From Leucocoprinus leucothites (taxonomy: Eukaryota > Basidiomycota > Agaricomycetes > Agaricales > Agaricaceae): a DNA stretch of 64,000 bases. The notes under the pieces were generated by a model, which was not told the DNA's origin, did not search any database, and worked only from the letters and a program-made list of their open reading frames with translations. Position 1 is the first letter of the stretch. The number at the start of each line of letters is the position of its first letter. Below, piece after piece: positions 42,546 to 55,100 of this stretch. The stretch lies in the NCBI GenBank assembly GCA_013368445.1, contig JAACJO010000038.1:151099-215098 (forward strand), written 5' to 3'. A program made the position numbers and the translations under genes.

Positions 42546-44170
42546 ACTTAATTATCTGGTGATATATGAGTTCATAATATTAAAATGTATAATGCGAGTA
42601 GACCTTCCAGCTATTATTCATCTGCTTGCTGTCCCCCCGGTCCGATACTCGTGAAAACGCTCATCCACTGCTGGGTGACCCTGTGTGACCATAAGTAGTA
42701 GCGATCACGCCTGATTGATGTCAATTTCCACGTGCGACTCACAAAACAAACACAAGCTTTGCCTTGTTGTGCTCGAAAAGGAACACGCATGATTTCTTCC
42801 ATTTCCCTCATGGCAAAACCTCCTACGCAGACGGGGCAGGCATTTCAACCTCAATTACTGGTCGATGCAGCTTGTGCTTATCCGTTCTCATCATGTGTCA
42901 ATACTTTCCTATGGACCAGGCCCAATCAAATGAAGGCTTCGCCCCCGATCTGCTAAGCAGCATCGGAGTTCTGGGCCACACATCGGTGGATCACAAAATG
43001 CTGCTGTTGGCCAATTTCCTGGAACAGTCTGACGGCGTGTCTTGAACTAGACGATGTCTTTGACAGCCGCTATCTCGTGGAGGAAAAAGTACTCCATGGG
43101 CCTTGGCGGCGGTGAGACTCGTACAGTTTTGAAGAACGTCGTCGCTGCTTTCGTGAGAGGTGCGATCTGATTGGGAACAAGAAATCCGGGTCCAGATGAT
43201 CAACGCGGCAGCCTGAAGGCTACCCCTGTGGATTTGTCCGCTGACAGATGATCCTGACGCCCCTCCATGACAAATTCACATCTATATCCTGGATTCGTTT
43301 CCCCATGGATCTGGGTCAGGCGGCGCTGCTCTATTCAGTCATTCTTGACCTCGCCTGCCAGGATTGCAAGACATACATTGTGATGCTTAGACTTCTATCT
43401 GATGTTGTGGGCTCAAATCTTTCGGTCATCCTGTGAAATGGGCCCCATTATCGGCCAAGACGTCACATCTTGACAGCATGAATGTAGTCATACTAACGCG
43501 TGTTCTGGTTGGGGACGGCCCACAGTCGCAGAAATGGACTCCCTTGCCCCCTTCAAGCACACAAGCGCAACCCCTGCTCCATCTGGAGCAAATTGGTTTC
43601 TTATTCGGGTTTGACTAGCTCCTCTCTAAAGTCTCAAGGCATCCTGCCCCGTGTTTTCGATTATTGTAATCCTGGGTGACTAGCAACGGACCCATCGTTG
43701 ATTATGCTTGTGAAGAACAACATACGCTACCTGACGATGGTGGGATCCTCCTACTCGGCTACTCGAAGCCTCCTAATGTCCACCCTGCCGTCTCAATTTG
43801 GAACAACAACAAACAAGTACACCTTCTCCCAAAGGGATTTCGCACATCGCCACCTCGCTTGCTCATGCGGTTCAAGAACATTATCAGCGATCGCAACAGC
43901 CAAACAACAGCACTCTGGACGTGTGCTCACTCATCTGGAACTGGTGCCCTCTTCTGTTGAAAAATAAACACTAACCCAAAAGGATAGTGCCTTCTCCCGA
44001 GTCTTTGTACTAGCAAGTCCGCCTGTCAAGAAGGTTCTCGTGCCCACACATCGTCGGAGATATACTATTGTATTGCGCTTCGACACCATACAAATCTGAT
44101 TGCGTTTTGGCGGTTGATGCCCGGAAGCAACCGGATATCGAGCCAGAGATTCGGATTTGCCTTGATTGGT
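42546..44170. other. Gene-poor stretch upstream of the Clp1-like gene
   Basis: Several unlinked ORFs of 60-95 codons exist on both strands, but none has a recognisable motif, consistent splice sites or a second copy in the window. I report no gene here. Part of it is probably the upstream control region of the Clp1-like gene. Confidence 0.4.
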
Positions 44171-44175
44171 GCTTG

Positions 44176-44198
44176 TGGGTCCCTTACATGCGGACCCA
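44176..44198. promoter_or_regulatory. 7-bp inverted repeat upstream of the Clp1-like gene
   Basis: TGGGTCC at 44176-44182 and GGACCCA at 44192-44198 form a perfect inverted repeat with a 9-nt spacer, immediately upstream of a TATA box. It is a candidate binding site for a dimeric regulator. Confidence 0.35.
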
Positions 44199-44205
44199 CA
44201 ACTCC

Positions 44206-44214
44206 TATATAAGG
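44206..44214 (+). promoter_or_regulatory. TATA box of the Clp1-like gene
   Basis: TATATAAGG lies about 165 bp before the chosen start codon, a plausible core promoter. Confidence 0.55.
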
Positions 44215-44379
44215 CGATTTGTGTGTGGATTGGTTTGATGGATTGGTTGGGACCCATATTTCCTTTCTATTGTACATCAACTTCTCCTTGACGTTATATA
44301 ACTCTGTAGATCCCCGCCCTTGCCAACCAACCCACCACCGTCGCTCCTCCCTCCCTTTTTTCAAGTCCTCCCTCTGACC

Positions 44380-45608
44380 ATGGTCCTGCAGGCCAACAAC
44401 TTTGCCAAGCGTGCTGCCGGCGAGAGCGCCGCTCCCAGCAAGACTGAGAGCCCGGCTGCCCGCCATTTCCGGACTAGTTTTCAAACCGCAGCTAGTCGCA
44501 GGCGCGCGCGTAATGGTGGTCTGAAGAACACTAAATATACCGTCGAGCAGGCCAAACGGCGAAGCATAATCAAGTCGCCAACAAACATTATTCGAATGTC
44601 CTTCCCTGTCATCTCCCGTCCCCCAATGCAACCCGACGTCACAATGAAGGATGTGCCACCACCAGCTAGCTCTTCTTCTAAATTGGTTGAATTTCCCCTC
44701 TACCTTGGTCGACCCGAGTATGTCGAGGTCCCCAAGAGCTCTATTGAAGCCATCGATCCCGAGCTCGCCAAAACTGATGTGCACTATGTCCGGGATACCT
44801 TGATGGCCACTACGATGGGCCCGAGGTACGTTGAGCCACCCACTTCATCTTATGTGCCACTGACTGACCCTTCGTCCTGTCTAGCATGTACCCAGTCCTC
44901 CGACGCTACACTGCGAAGGACAAAGATGCCTTGTCCAAAGGCACCTTACCGCGGGAGATATCCATCATCGTAGACGACATGACCTCGATACTACCAACCC
45001 ACATGATGGCTGTTCATGGCCCTCGTCCCAAAAATGCTCCTGAGGCAAGGACGAAAGTTATGCTTTACCCAGTCCATAGTCTCATCTTAGCCGCCCACTG
45101 CGCTAAGCTTCCAGCGTTCCCCGTCTCGAGCACCGACCTCACTCCTCAGGCGACCACCACAACCCGGGAGATCAAACTTCCTGTTCGGCCCCTTTTCCTT
45201 CATTCACCCAAAACCTTCCCTATTCTCCTAGAATATTTCTACTTGAAGCGCCCGGAGGTCCTTCTCCGCCACCTCGTCCCGATGTCGCTTCCAACTACAT
45301 TAATCGAACAGACAGACCACCACGAGTCCGTCGCGAGGGTATTGGGTACAGCACTCAGTGTTCAAGGGTTGATCCAACAAATTACCGTCGTGCATGGGAT
45401 CTGGCAGAACGTATGCGCATTGGGCGTGTTCGATGATGAGCTTTGGAGTGTGATAGATTTCGCATGGAAGCTCCTTTTGATGAGCTTGGCAGTGGCCGCT
45501 AACCTACCGGATGTGCTCGAGTCCATCAAAAACGCCGAAGTAACTCTTGAGGGCGGGAAGGAATCCCAAGAGACCTCGACAGCGAATAGGCCGGGTACTT
45601 CCTCGTGA
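44380..45608 (+). CDS. Clp1-like protein, 389 aa
   Basis: Clp1 (clampless1) was defined in Coprinopsis as a factor needed for clamp-cell formation, with a Ustilago counterpart in dikaryotic growth; many Agaricomycetes have several paralogues. Two exons, 44380-44825 and 44885-45608, join to give TMGPSMYPVLRRYTAKDKD across the splice. Family features seen are PREISIIVDDM with ILPTHMMAVHG, the LYPVHSLILAAHCAKLP segment, EIKLPVRPLFLHSPKTFPIL with LLEYFY, and the C-terminal VHGIWQNVCALGVFDDELW. The N-terminus is basic and Arg-rich (ASRRRAR). The start at 44380 (ACCATGG context) is preferred to an in-frame ATG 60 nt upstream because the family typically starts close to this point and the upstream part is an unlikely Pro-rich leader. 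Confidence 0.8.
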
Positions 45609-46967
45609 GACCCATCTTGATATCGATGTGGCTTGTACATTACTCTGTTTCTTGTCTTTGGTTTCCTTGTTCATATGCATTATTAACCTATCGTTATTTT
45701 TTTTTCTTTCCTAGTTTGAATCATCCTTTTTGTATGTGAAAGGCGAATCTTAAAGCACGTGTATAATCTTCAAATAAATTGATAGAACTTCTTCATCCAA
45801 TCTACTAGCCTGAACAATCGCGATTTCATGGATGTCAGGTCTCTTGTAGACAAAGCAGAAAACACGCTTGTAAAATGCTTACTATGCACTGCACGAATAT
45901 CTCATGACCAAATCACAGGTACAAAATCAAGCACAATGACTTGAGCAAAGACTAAATCAAGTACGTTTGTTTGACAAACTATTAGTTCCGAAGAGCCTCT
46001 GACATCAGATAACATATCTATCCCTTTGTCTTAAAATCCGACATCTATCACGAAGCCCCCTCACTATTTTTGTCATTCCGGAGCATATTACTTTGTCGAA
46101 TTCTTCATCATTACTATTCTGATTGTCGTCAGCGCTTCAAGCAGTGTAAGAAGTCACTTTGTTTCTGCCCGGTCAACGCCTTTACTGTCCGCGTACTACA
46201 AGTACCTTTTTCATCGTATTAAGATAGCTTCCGAACCTGTCGTCCGAGGAGAAGCTATCGACCCCTCGAATTGACAATATTCCGGAGAAACGGATGAACA
46301 TACTAATGGGTATGGTAGCTGCTGGTAGTTGTCGTTACAGAATGAACGCCGGCATCGCTAGGGTGGCTCAGGTTCACCTTTCTTCCCTGTGATGCTCACC
46401 CGGAAAGATGACGCCCCTGACTCCTAGCCACCCGATCAGGAACGCGTTGCAAAGGGCATTTACACACTAAGCTCAGACATCCCTTGAGCCACACGGTTAT
46501 CGACGTACGCAGGATGCTCAGGAAACGAGTTCTGGTACGATCAGACTGTCATGGTCATAGAATCAAAGCAGGCCTATATTAGACTCAATATATAGGAAAA
46601 AATCGGCAAACTAATTATTATATAGAATTACGGAATAATAAGTATTATGGAACTACAGTATACTATACCAACAACTGGTGATATATCGCAAGCAAAATAA
46701 GTAAGAGACCACGAGGAAGGAGTGGATAGATCGTAGAGGTGGGGTGATATCGTCGGGGTCATGATTCATTTATCTCAAGATTAACGGAAATTAGTGCCTA
46801 AATGGCGGGAAATTATAGTTGATGTCCGGGTCGCGAGTCCAGATGAAGCATATTAAAGCCTGTGGAATGTAGCGGTACCGCCCGAATATGCCAAGCCATT
46901 CGCAAGGGTGTCCAGACACAGCTGGACGTATGAAAGTCCCAGTGGCGATCGGAACTTCATAACACTT
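45609..46967. other. Gene-free interval between two convergent Clp1-like genes
   Basis: No gene is seen. The two genes converge across this interval, which should contain both 3' untranslated regions and terminators. An AT-rich tract occupies about 46580-46700. Confidence 0.5.
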
Positions 46968-47726
46968 TCAGCGCCGCTGCGGGACTAAACCACTCTGCTG
47001 GCGCTGACGAATGCGGCGCGCTTCAGACGCGACGCTCCAAGCTGTGGATACGATCTCCATGATCCTCTTATGCTTTAGCCCAAGAGAAAGGATGTTTCCC
47101 CAGAAACCCTTGAGGTACATATGATAGCGCTCGAACTGCTGTTCGGGAAACTTGGCAAAGATTTCTGCCATTGCCGGAGCAGCCGGAAATTCGGCGACGA
47201 CTGAACTTGGCAGGAGACGGTAAGGGAGCCTTTCAATGTCTGTCTCCAGACCTAGCCCGAAGAGGAGAACCAGAGGGAGCGATACCAAATGAGGAACCGT
47301 GATGGGGTGAACGGGGAGGGAAATTTTAATGGGGTCGTCGGACAGGGGAGGTATGGTGACAGGGAGGTCAGTTGCATCCTCAGTCTCGTCGGAAATTTCA
47401 GGAGGCTCATCCTCCTTGGGCCAGCGAAGGTTCGGGTCAAAACCTCTTCTATAGAGGTCTTTGCACACGGGAAGCATTAAAGCTGGAGAATTCGCCGGAG
47501 AGTTGGTTTGTGTCACAGCTAGACAGTGGCTCGGGTACCGACTCGCATTGAGAGTGGTAAGTGTCATCACAAACCGTTCTTCAATCGGGCCCGCATGATA
47601 CCCAGCTTTGACCACGTTGAAGTGGCGATATAACGCGCTGAAAATAATAATCAACCAAATGCCGACTCCGAGGTGGCATGTCACTTACTCCAGCGGCTCT
47701 ATGTTATAGGCAAGCAATCCAGACAT
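46968..47726 (-). CDS. Shorter, divergent Clp1-like protein, 235 aa
   Basis: Two exons on the minus strand, 47726-47689 and 47637-46968, join at GA|C to give MSGLLAYNIEPLDALYRHF. The centre has the pattern of Clp1-like proteins: IKISLPVHPITVPHLVSLPL resembles EIKLPVRPLFLHSPKTFPIL of the neighbour, and HMYLKGFWGNILSLGLKHKRI resembles VHGIWQNVCALGVFDDELW. It lacks the basic N-terminal region and the TMGPxMYP block, and ends in a basic tail (RRIRQRQQ). Identification rests on pattern similarity and position, so it is less sure than the neighbour. A local duplicate that has diverged is the simplest explanation. Confidence 0.6.
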
Positions 47727-47855
47727 ATTTTACAGTGGTGGTGAAAGGGAGTGTAAGGGGAATGGTTGTCAGTCGTGACAGGTAAAAGAAATGGAGTGAG
47801 CAGGAGAGAAGTCGTGCAAAGGAGCGGAATGAGGGAGAGAGGAGAAAAATTAGCG

Positions 47856-47863
47856 TATATATA
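47856..47863 (-). promoter_or_regulatory. TATA-like box of the shorter Clp1-like gene
   Basis: TATATATA on the minus strand about 130 bp upstream of the start codon at 47726. Confidence 0.4.
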
Positions 47864-47869
47864 GTAACG

Positions 47870-49011
47870 GAGGCTAATTGGACATAAATGCAGGAGTGGT
47901 CGAGTGGAGCTGGTTGGGAAGGGTCATTTGATGTATATGTTTTTCTTTGCGCCACGAGGCACATTCGACAGCTTAAATCCTGATCATCTGATCCCTTCTT
48001 CGTTCCTTCCGAAGCTGCACAACTCTTGTCTCTTCCTAGATCTAAGGTTTGCCTCGCTGGATTAACGTTTGTAAACTCTAACTACTTCACTACATTCTTC
48101 AGATTCACAAAATACTGGCCAGACAGGTTTGGCTGACGAAAGAGGTATTTCAGGGTTTTAACTGCGGCCACGAGGCAAACGCCCGGATGATGCGCCCAGG
48201 GCTTAAACTCGCGCGCGCGTCGCCCAGATTCGCAAGTCTCTTCCAAACGGCAGCAGAGGCTCTCTACTGCGGACACGCCTGAACTCCAGAATCCGACGAC
48301 TTGACGGGATTTTCTCCGGGCCTTTGACAGCATTCAGTCTCCGAAGTTTGATCCTGGCATCATTTCAGCATGATCCACTACTACAAAAGATAATGTCACG
48401 TCTTCTATCGAATAGAGAAAGTCTTTTGCCGTGGAACACTACTTGATGCGGCACTCCTTTGTCCCTTGTTCACGGGAATATTCTCTACCCACTGTCAGTA
48501 TTTGTCAACTCTTGTCCACATTAATGGGTGAATCTCTGCACCAACTTCCCGGCTTCCGGCTCTAGACCCCTCCATCACTTTGTTCTGTTTTCTTCAGCAA
48601 CCTACTCTGCTCTGGCTCAAAAGGGTGTTCCATCCTCAGGTATCCTCAGGCCGGTAACAGTTATGTTACCTGGATAATATAAATTGCTTATCGGCTCCCG
48701 CTAAGGTCGTAGTCAGGAACCTGGTTGCTTGGCATACGTGGAACGCGCTAGGCTCTTTTCACAATGAACTCGGGATGAGTAATCTTGTTGAACCCGCTGA
48801 TAAATTGATTTGACGGCTAGTCCTTCAACAGCATTCAGTTCCGGCATGCCACAGCGTCCTGGGCTCTACGGGTATAACTCATTCGTTCTATCCTCTTCTA
48901 TTCGACGTTGCTTCCTACTACTGCTGCAATGGCGGTAGGATACAAAGCCTTTCAACCGCGGTACAATATTTCCTTTACTGTGATAGCTTGTTTGTATCGT
49001 CAAGCTTCAGT
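47870..49011. other. Gene-free interval
   Basis: Upstream region of the shorter Clp1-like gene and downstream region of the oxidoreductase. Only short unsupported ORFs occur. Confidence 0.45.
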
Positions 49012-50337
49012 TTACAGGAAACGGGATGGATGTAGCTTCTTCAGGTTCGCACAGCGAACCTCTCCATACTCTACCAACTCTGCAATAGCCTTTGCAGTGC
49101 CTGGTGCATTACAGATACCCTACATGGACCGGTGAGATCTTGTGTGAATTGTGAAGAGAAATATGGCCATGGTGCTCACCCAGCACGTGTGACCGACCGC
49201 AACTATTAATCCTCCGGCAATGTCCTTCGCTTCCCCGATAACTGGCCCTCCTCCTGCACTTACATATGGTAGGAAACACGCCTGTCGTTTATCTACTGTG
49301 GCCGCTCGTAGCTGTTTCGAGATACTTGAAACGTGTCTTCTGACACTGTTACACGCTGCCTCGTCAATCTCGACGTCATCGACTGTCTCAGGGAGTGGTG
49401 AGTCGTCCCCGGGACCGCAGGCATATACCTGGTTGTTAGGGCGAGCGTAAATTTCGGGTGAAGCGTCAGTAGACCGGCCACCGGTACTTGGCGGGAGTTT
49501 TATATCAGTGAAGAGCACGTAGGGGGAGATAACGTCGTGCTCTGAGGGTCGTAGGGTGATGCTATGGGCTCGTGTGGGAGCAATTGGTAAACTGGGGAGC
49601 AGAGTTGGTGACCAGGCTCCAGCGGCTAGGACGACATGAGAACACTGGATCGTTTTCGTAGATCCTATAAAGGGATCTCGATATTCTACTCCGGTAACTT
49701 TGCGGCCAAGACTCTCCGCTGTATGTCCGTCGAACTCAATCGACGTCGCTCGCCCAGATATAAATTCTACGCCATTACTGCGTGCCAGTTCCAACATGCT
49801 TGAAGTAAATTCGTAAGGATACACCTGGGCAGTATCTCCAGCTGGAGCAATTGGAGAGTATGCCGTCGTCAAATCTTCTGACACCCATGTGAGATCATCT
49901 GGTAAACCTGTTTCTTTGCGAGCCCTGTGGCCTTCCTTTGTTGCGCCGCCGTCCATCAAACCGAGTGTCTTCTCAAGACTTTTCTTTTTTAGCTGGTGCC
50001 CATCTGCCCCTAACCCTTCATTTCGCTCGTCCGACTCTTCTCCCCTCCCTTCCCATGATCCACAGTTGACATACCTCCAACCCCAGCGAGAAGCACCGTC
50101 GAGCTTTTCAGCCAAAGCTACGTGCTCACGAAAGGAGATATTCACAAGCTCCTTTGGGTAAGCCCACTTGGCAACGAGCCCTCCGGCCTTTCCTGAAGCG
50201 CCTTGTGCAACGCCGTGCTTCGATGCCTCTAGAAGAGTTATTTGGTAGCCGGATCGCTGAGAAAGATAATAGGCAGCTGTGCATCCAATAATCCCACCGC
50301 CTATGATGACGATTGAAGGCGACTGCTGCGAGGTCAT
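49012..50337 (-). CDS. FAD-dependent oxidoreductase, Tda3-like, 421 aa
   Basis: Two exons, 50337-49180 and 49119-49012, separated by a 60-nt intron that falls in the conserved GHTCWG motif. The protein starts with the dinucleotide-binding fold (IVIIGGGIIGCTAAYYLSQ), then GASGKAGG, the DAO-type central domain (AAGAWSPTL, YARPNNQVYACGPGDDSPLP) and the C-terminal FAD-binding GGPVIGEA and GLIVAVGHTCWGICNAPGTA. This layout matches the fungal Tda3 group of D-amino-acid-oxidase-fold proteins. In yeast Tda3 has been linked to late endosome traffic; the substrate is not established. Length is normal for the family. Start at the first ATG, directly before the fold. Confidence 0.85.
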
Positions 50338-50433
50338 TTTTCAGATGTCAAGGATCTTGTCAATAGTTGACGATGTTGAGGTCCAAGCCAGTTTCTGTCA
50401 GTACGTCCACATGACAAGTAAATTCCGGTCCGT

Positions 50434-52102
50434 ATGATTTCCAGGGTCAGTAAAGGGTTAGCAACTATAAAAGGAAGTCCGGTTATTTATGTTTTTGCCG
50501 TCCCACGCGGAGCACTTTCACTTTGTTTGCGTTTGCATCCGAACGCGCAGGCTTTTCACCAGGTTCGTTATGTCCCTGTACAAACCAACTTTAACATGTC
50601 GACAACGATTTTCTGCCTTTGTCTGATGGTTCGGTCGGTAATTTCGCAAGCTCGCCCCCACGTCAATCATACCTCTGGAGTCTGGAGTGTTTTAGTCACC
50701 TTGGCAGGATCCTGTGGAGCGCCCACAATCCCAAATTACCACGTATCCCGTATACAGGCGGTGACCCAATGTATGAGAGGCCTAGTGATATTTATAATGA
50801 TTTAGCCAAGTGCCAGTGGACGGACTGTGGGTTTGAAAAGGAAGTTGTTTCTACTGCACGTCAGGCAACGTGGTCCATCATCATGGGGGCTATTCAAGAC
50901 AGTGGAAGGTCTTCAAGACGTACCGGCCTCACAACCAGAATGTAATGTCAGTCTGTCTTTACTCATCATCCTATCACAGTATCTAGGGCTACCTTGATCT
51001 TGGCGGACGCCATGGACGTACTTGTCCAATCTCTTTCGGTCGACAATTTAACCTAGCTTGCTGTCCACTCCAGAGACTGAATATGTTCGCTCTAGAATTG
51101 GGTGTGTCAGCGGCTAAACGGAGACGCCATTTACACTCCAGTAGATCTCCCTAATTTCGAGCTAGCGAAAGCCTTCTACCGCGAGATGTTCAAAGGATGA
51201 CCGTAGTAGAATCGCCCGCTTTCCAACGACAAGCCGGGGCGTTCTGGTTCCCGTTATTAGGGATTCGACTCCCTGGCAAACAGCTATCGTGCTCGTTTGA
51301 CCAAATCTCTTCATTATCACTCTCGCTACTTCGGATTACTTGCAAATCAATCTTCCGGCACTCGAGATCATTGGTCGAAATGGTCTTTCGTCGCTTGAAC
51401 GGCTAGTAGTCTACAATCGCGAAAAAATTCAAGTACTGGTTTTAAGAAGTCTGGTCTCAGCTTGGGACATTTTTGACACATTTCAAACCTTACAGAGAGG
51501 ATGGATTTCCCGGAGAATGGTCCAGGCTGGAGGGCCTTTCTTAATCACTACTTGTTTTTTTTGGTGCCAGAAGGCATTCAGGATACCTCCTATCACCGCC
51601 TCAAAGGCTTGACTATTACTAGGAGAGAAATCAAGAGCTAGCTGTGGAACCTGCCTATAGTGACGCTCATGGATTATGTGGCTGTCCGGGTTGGCTGAGG
51701 AGCCTGCGGTATTTTAGCCGCAACTTCATACCAGAAGCAACAAAGAAGCAACCATACCACACCTTCTGCTTCTATTCGAGAGTGATTTCGCCCATCAACC
51801 GATGGATGAAGATAGTGACAATGAATATGAGCGACAGCCAGTGGCTAGAGTCACTTGATTGTGTACCCGCTCGCTGTCCGTTGCAAAAACCTCGAGATAT
51901 TTCGGTCATCGACTTCATATCCTTCACCCCCCTCCAAAATCGAGCCCGAGACCTCAGAGAACATCGCGCTACTGGACGGAAGGAATCATCTTGTGGCCTC
52001 CTGCGTATATCCCATACGATGAATAGTATCCGGAAGAGCTCTGTGAGAATTGGCTCTCGATGGATGAAAACTACATATTGCCTTACCCCATGCCTATGGT
52101 GA
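50434..52102 (+). pseudogene. Decayed coding region, unidentified
   Basis: Several plus-strand stretches look coding but change frame and contain stops: YERPSDIYNDLAKCQWTDCG (about 50775-50835), YTPVDLPNFELAKAFYREMF (51130-51190), LEIIGRNGLSSLERLVVYN (51355-51412) and, near the end, ELCENWLSMDENYILPYPMP (about 52037-52096). Together they suggest one gene of about 500 codons that has lost its frame. I recognise no family. A real gene with many introns cannot be excluded. Confidence 0.4.
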
Positions 52103-55100
52103 GACCCTGATTTTACTTGTATGGTATTTTGTTTGACTGTACATATACTTGTTTGACAGGCAGCCTAAGATCGAATAGTGAAAGTGCTCACATAATGACC
52201 ACTGTGTATTAGGCGCCAACTGCCTGCTCGATTCTAAACTTTATCTGGTATTGAAAATTAACAATTCACTCCGAAATTTCCGTGCCATCCAATGTTCCTC
52301 AATGGGCCCCGTCGTCCCAGGCTCAGGCAACCAGAAGGATTTATCATCAAGTTGTGCAATTACAAGGACGCGCTGAAGGCTTAGTAGTCTTGAGAACTTA
52401 GCTCTCTGAATGTCCTTGTCACGAACTCTGCCTAAGGTTAGATCACACCGTTATCCGTCAGACAGAGCCTCGCGCTAGTTCAAATGTCTAGGAACCCTTT
52501 GACCCTTTAATTTCATATACCTCCTATTCGCACATTCAGCGGCTCTCCCATTGCCTCGCTGCGAACTCCGAATATACCGGGGTAAAGAAGCTCTCCGACA
52601 AAGTTATTTAGAGAACGCCAAGCGATTACTCTGGTGGTGAACTAGGCTTGGATTTCTCAAGCTGGATGATCCGTGGAGCATGAAGGTTTGGAGGGATTCA
52701 GCTGACGGTCACTACAGCGAGTTATACAACTGGAACCTAGTTCCGATTCCGCCGAAGTGCGTTTGATAGAAGGATGGGGTACGGCTTACGTTCGTAGCTC
52801 TGTTGGCAACAATCACACAAAGTTGTTCCTGTGAATTCCTTATCGTGGGTCAAGAAAACAATTGAGAATGTGGCGATGGTATTTCAGCTGATAGTCAACT
52901 CAGACAGCCTCAAACAGACAAGAAATTCATTGTTTGCAAATGCCCCGAACAAGAAGACCTTGTAATGCTCCAACAACAGCCTGGGGCGAGGTTTGATCTC
53001 GAGTCCCCCTCCTCGCACAAATGAGCAGGGACAAAAGAGAGTGATGATGCCAAATAAACAGACAAAGGCCCCACTCCCACAGCCTTCCCCAAGTGCGAAG
53101 CCACCCGAAGCCACCAACAGAACACGACATTCCCAAAACGCAACAAAATCGCTCAGTCCCGTGATATATGATATCTCGTAGCGTTACAACAGGCTAACTG
53201 AGCCGGACCTTAACTCCAGTCGACCTAATCGTTTGTCATTTTCTTGTCGGACCTTCGGGGCAGCCGTCGGTTGTCCCAATCCTTTTGGCGATAAGCCATC
53301 TATGACTGTCCAAATTTCAAAACCCGCAAATTTATCGGTTTATATCCCGACTACGTCATGCTTCTAGGGCGACGGTGAAACTCAAGAGGAATCCAGGTCA
53401 CTTCTCACCACCTCTCCAGCAAGTCATTCTCTGTGAGTATCTACACCTTCATTGAACATCAGGGTCCCGCCGGCACTAATACTCAGATCTCTTGGATCAC
53501 GCCCAGCAATACCCAGCAATGCCCAGCGAATCCAATGTCAGCCAATTAGTATCACGGCCGACGCTCCGATGATCATTCGTCGAGCTCAGGGTCACCTCCT
53601 CGTTAGCGGATCAAACGTGCCTCGTGAGATGATCATGATTATTGAGTCCACGACCTCCAAGCCTTGATCAGCTAATCGCAGTCTTATCAAGAACAGAACT
53701 GTTAGTCAATGCCACTGTGAGAACTCCCGGCACACTGGACGCTCCCTTTACTACCTCCCGTTTCCTTATTACTATGCAGATCTCTCACCCACTGCTTCTC
53801 TCTGTACTATAATAATCAACTACCACCACATAGTGTCCCACAGAAGTCCAGAATGACCTCGATCAACACGATGATGGTTGTCGTATCGTACCCGTATCGG
53901 ATAGAACCAGCACCACAAAATCAGAAATAAGATAACAGGGTACCACTTCCCTGCAAATTATGTGGGCCCAGTCAATCACCGCCATTACATTAGGCGTGAG
54001 TACATGAGGCTGTGAGCGTTTGCAATTGAGGAAGATCAAGAAGCTTCTTCTTCCGCCGCTTCTCGATCTTGGCCAATAGAAAAGAACACCTGATATCAGA
54101 GTTCCTAAATACATCATCGCACATCAGGTGCCCACCCCGCCTGCCTCGCCCATGTCTAATCAAGCGCTCGAGAGCCTACGTAACCAAGACCAGTTCCAGC
54201 ACAAAAGAGATTCGCTTCTCCCCACTGGGAAATGAAGGTCCTTAATTAAATGCACAATCAAACCAAAACCTTCCAAGTCCCTTACATTTTCTGATGCTGC
54301 AGTACTGGACCACAATGAGGCTATGCTTCATCAAATCGCGGGTGCTATAAATACCCTTTACCTACAGCACTTATTTACGGCAACCTATGACGTCGTATCC
54401 AACGTTTGCTCAAGGGTTGCCTTGATGCAGCCCAGCCTGAGCATGCTGTGAGCCCTGGATTGTTAAACCCACAAATTGCAAACGCCAAGGTATCCACAAG
54501 GGGAAATCCAATTGACTTACATATTCCCTTGTACCCCTTCAGGTCACCTCAGGCCAGCTGCGAGGGAAGAAGGAAGAGCCAAAGTACATTTACCCGCATA
54601 GTACCACAAGGTCATAACGCTTAAACAATGCAGGGAGAAGGACTCAAGATTGTAGGGAAGGCTGGAAGGAAAGGTTAGATAACCCCCGCCCTAATCCCTT
54701 CTAAAAGAGAGGGGGGAAGGAAGAAAAGGAAGATTATACATATACCCTCTGGGAAAGAATCATAAGGCCTAAATACAGACACGAGACCTCTTCTTACCTT
54801 CGCTCCCTCGCTTCCTCCAGCCAACCAATCGCACACCTTCCATTTACATCACGACCACTTTCTTTTTGAACCTTCTTCAAACTTCAACCCCAAAGTGTCA
54901 GTGAAAGCAAAAGATCTCAATGGGGGGGAACGTAACATTACTAACATACAACATACTCAACATTCATATGATCAATCTATTCTTACACTTCCTCATGCTC
55001 GACGTAGGGCACCAGGTCCCTACCCCACTCCATTGATTTGATCGACAGGTGCAACCGTACCGTACATTGCATTCATCATTCAACACTCAAAAATAACAAA

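Noticed and set aside
42546..44170. Possible gene upstream of the Clp1-like gene (ORFs at 42732-43045 and 43676-43967)
   Set aside because: Frames are short and do not connect by plausible introns; no motif could be recognised.
44065..44784. A 239-codon open frame on the minus strand opposite the Clp1-like gene
   Set aside because: It overlaps the well-supported Clp1-like exon on the other strand, has no recognisable motif and is best explained as a frame shadow of a GC-rich coding region.
52884..53181. Four overlapping 60-80 codon frames on both strands
   Set aside because: Mutually exclusive shadow frames without domain, repeat or splice support.
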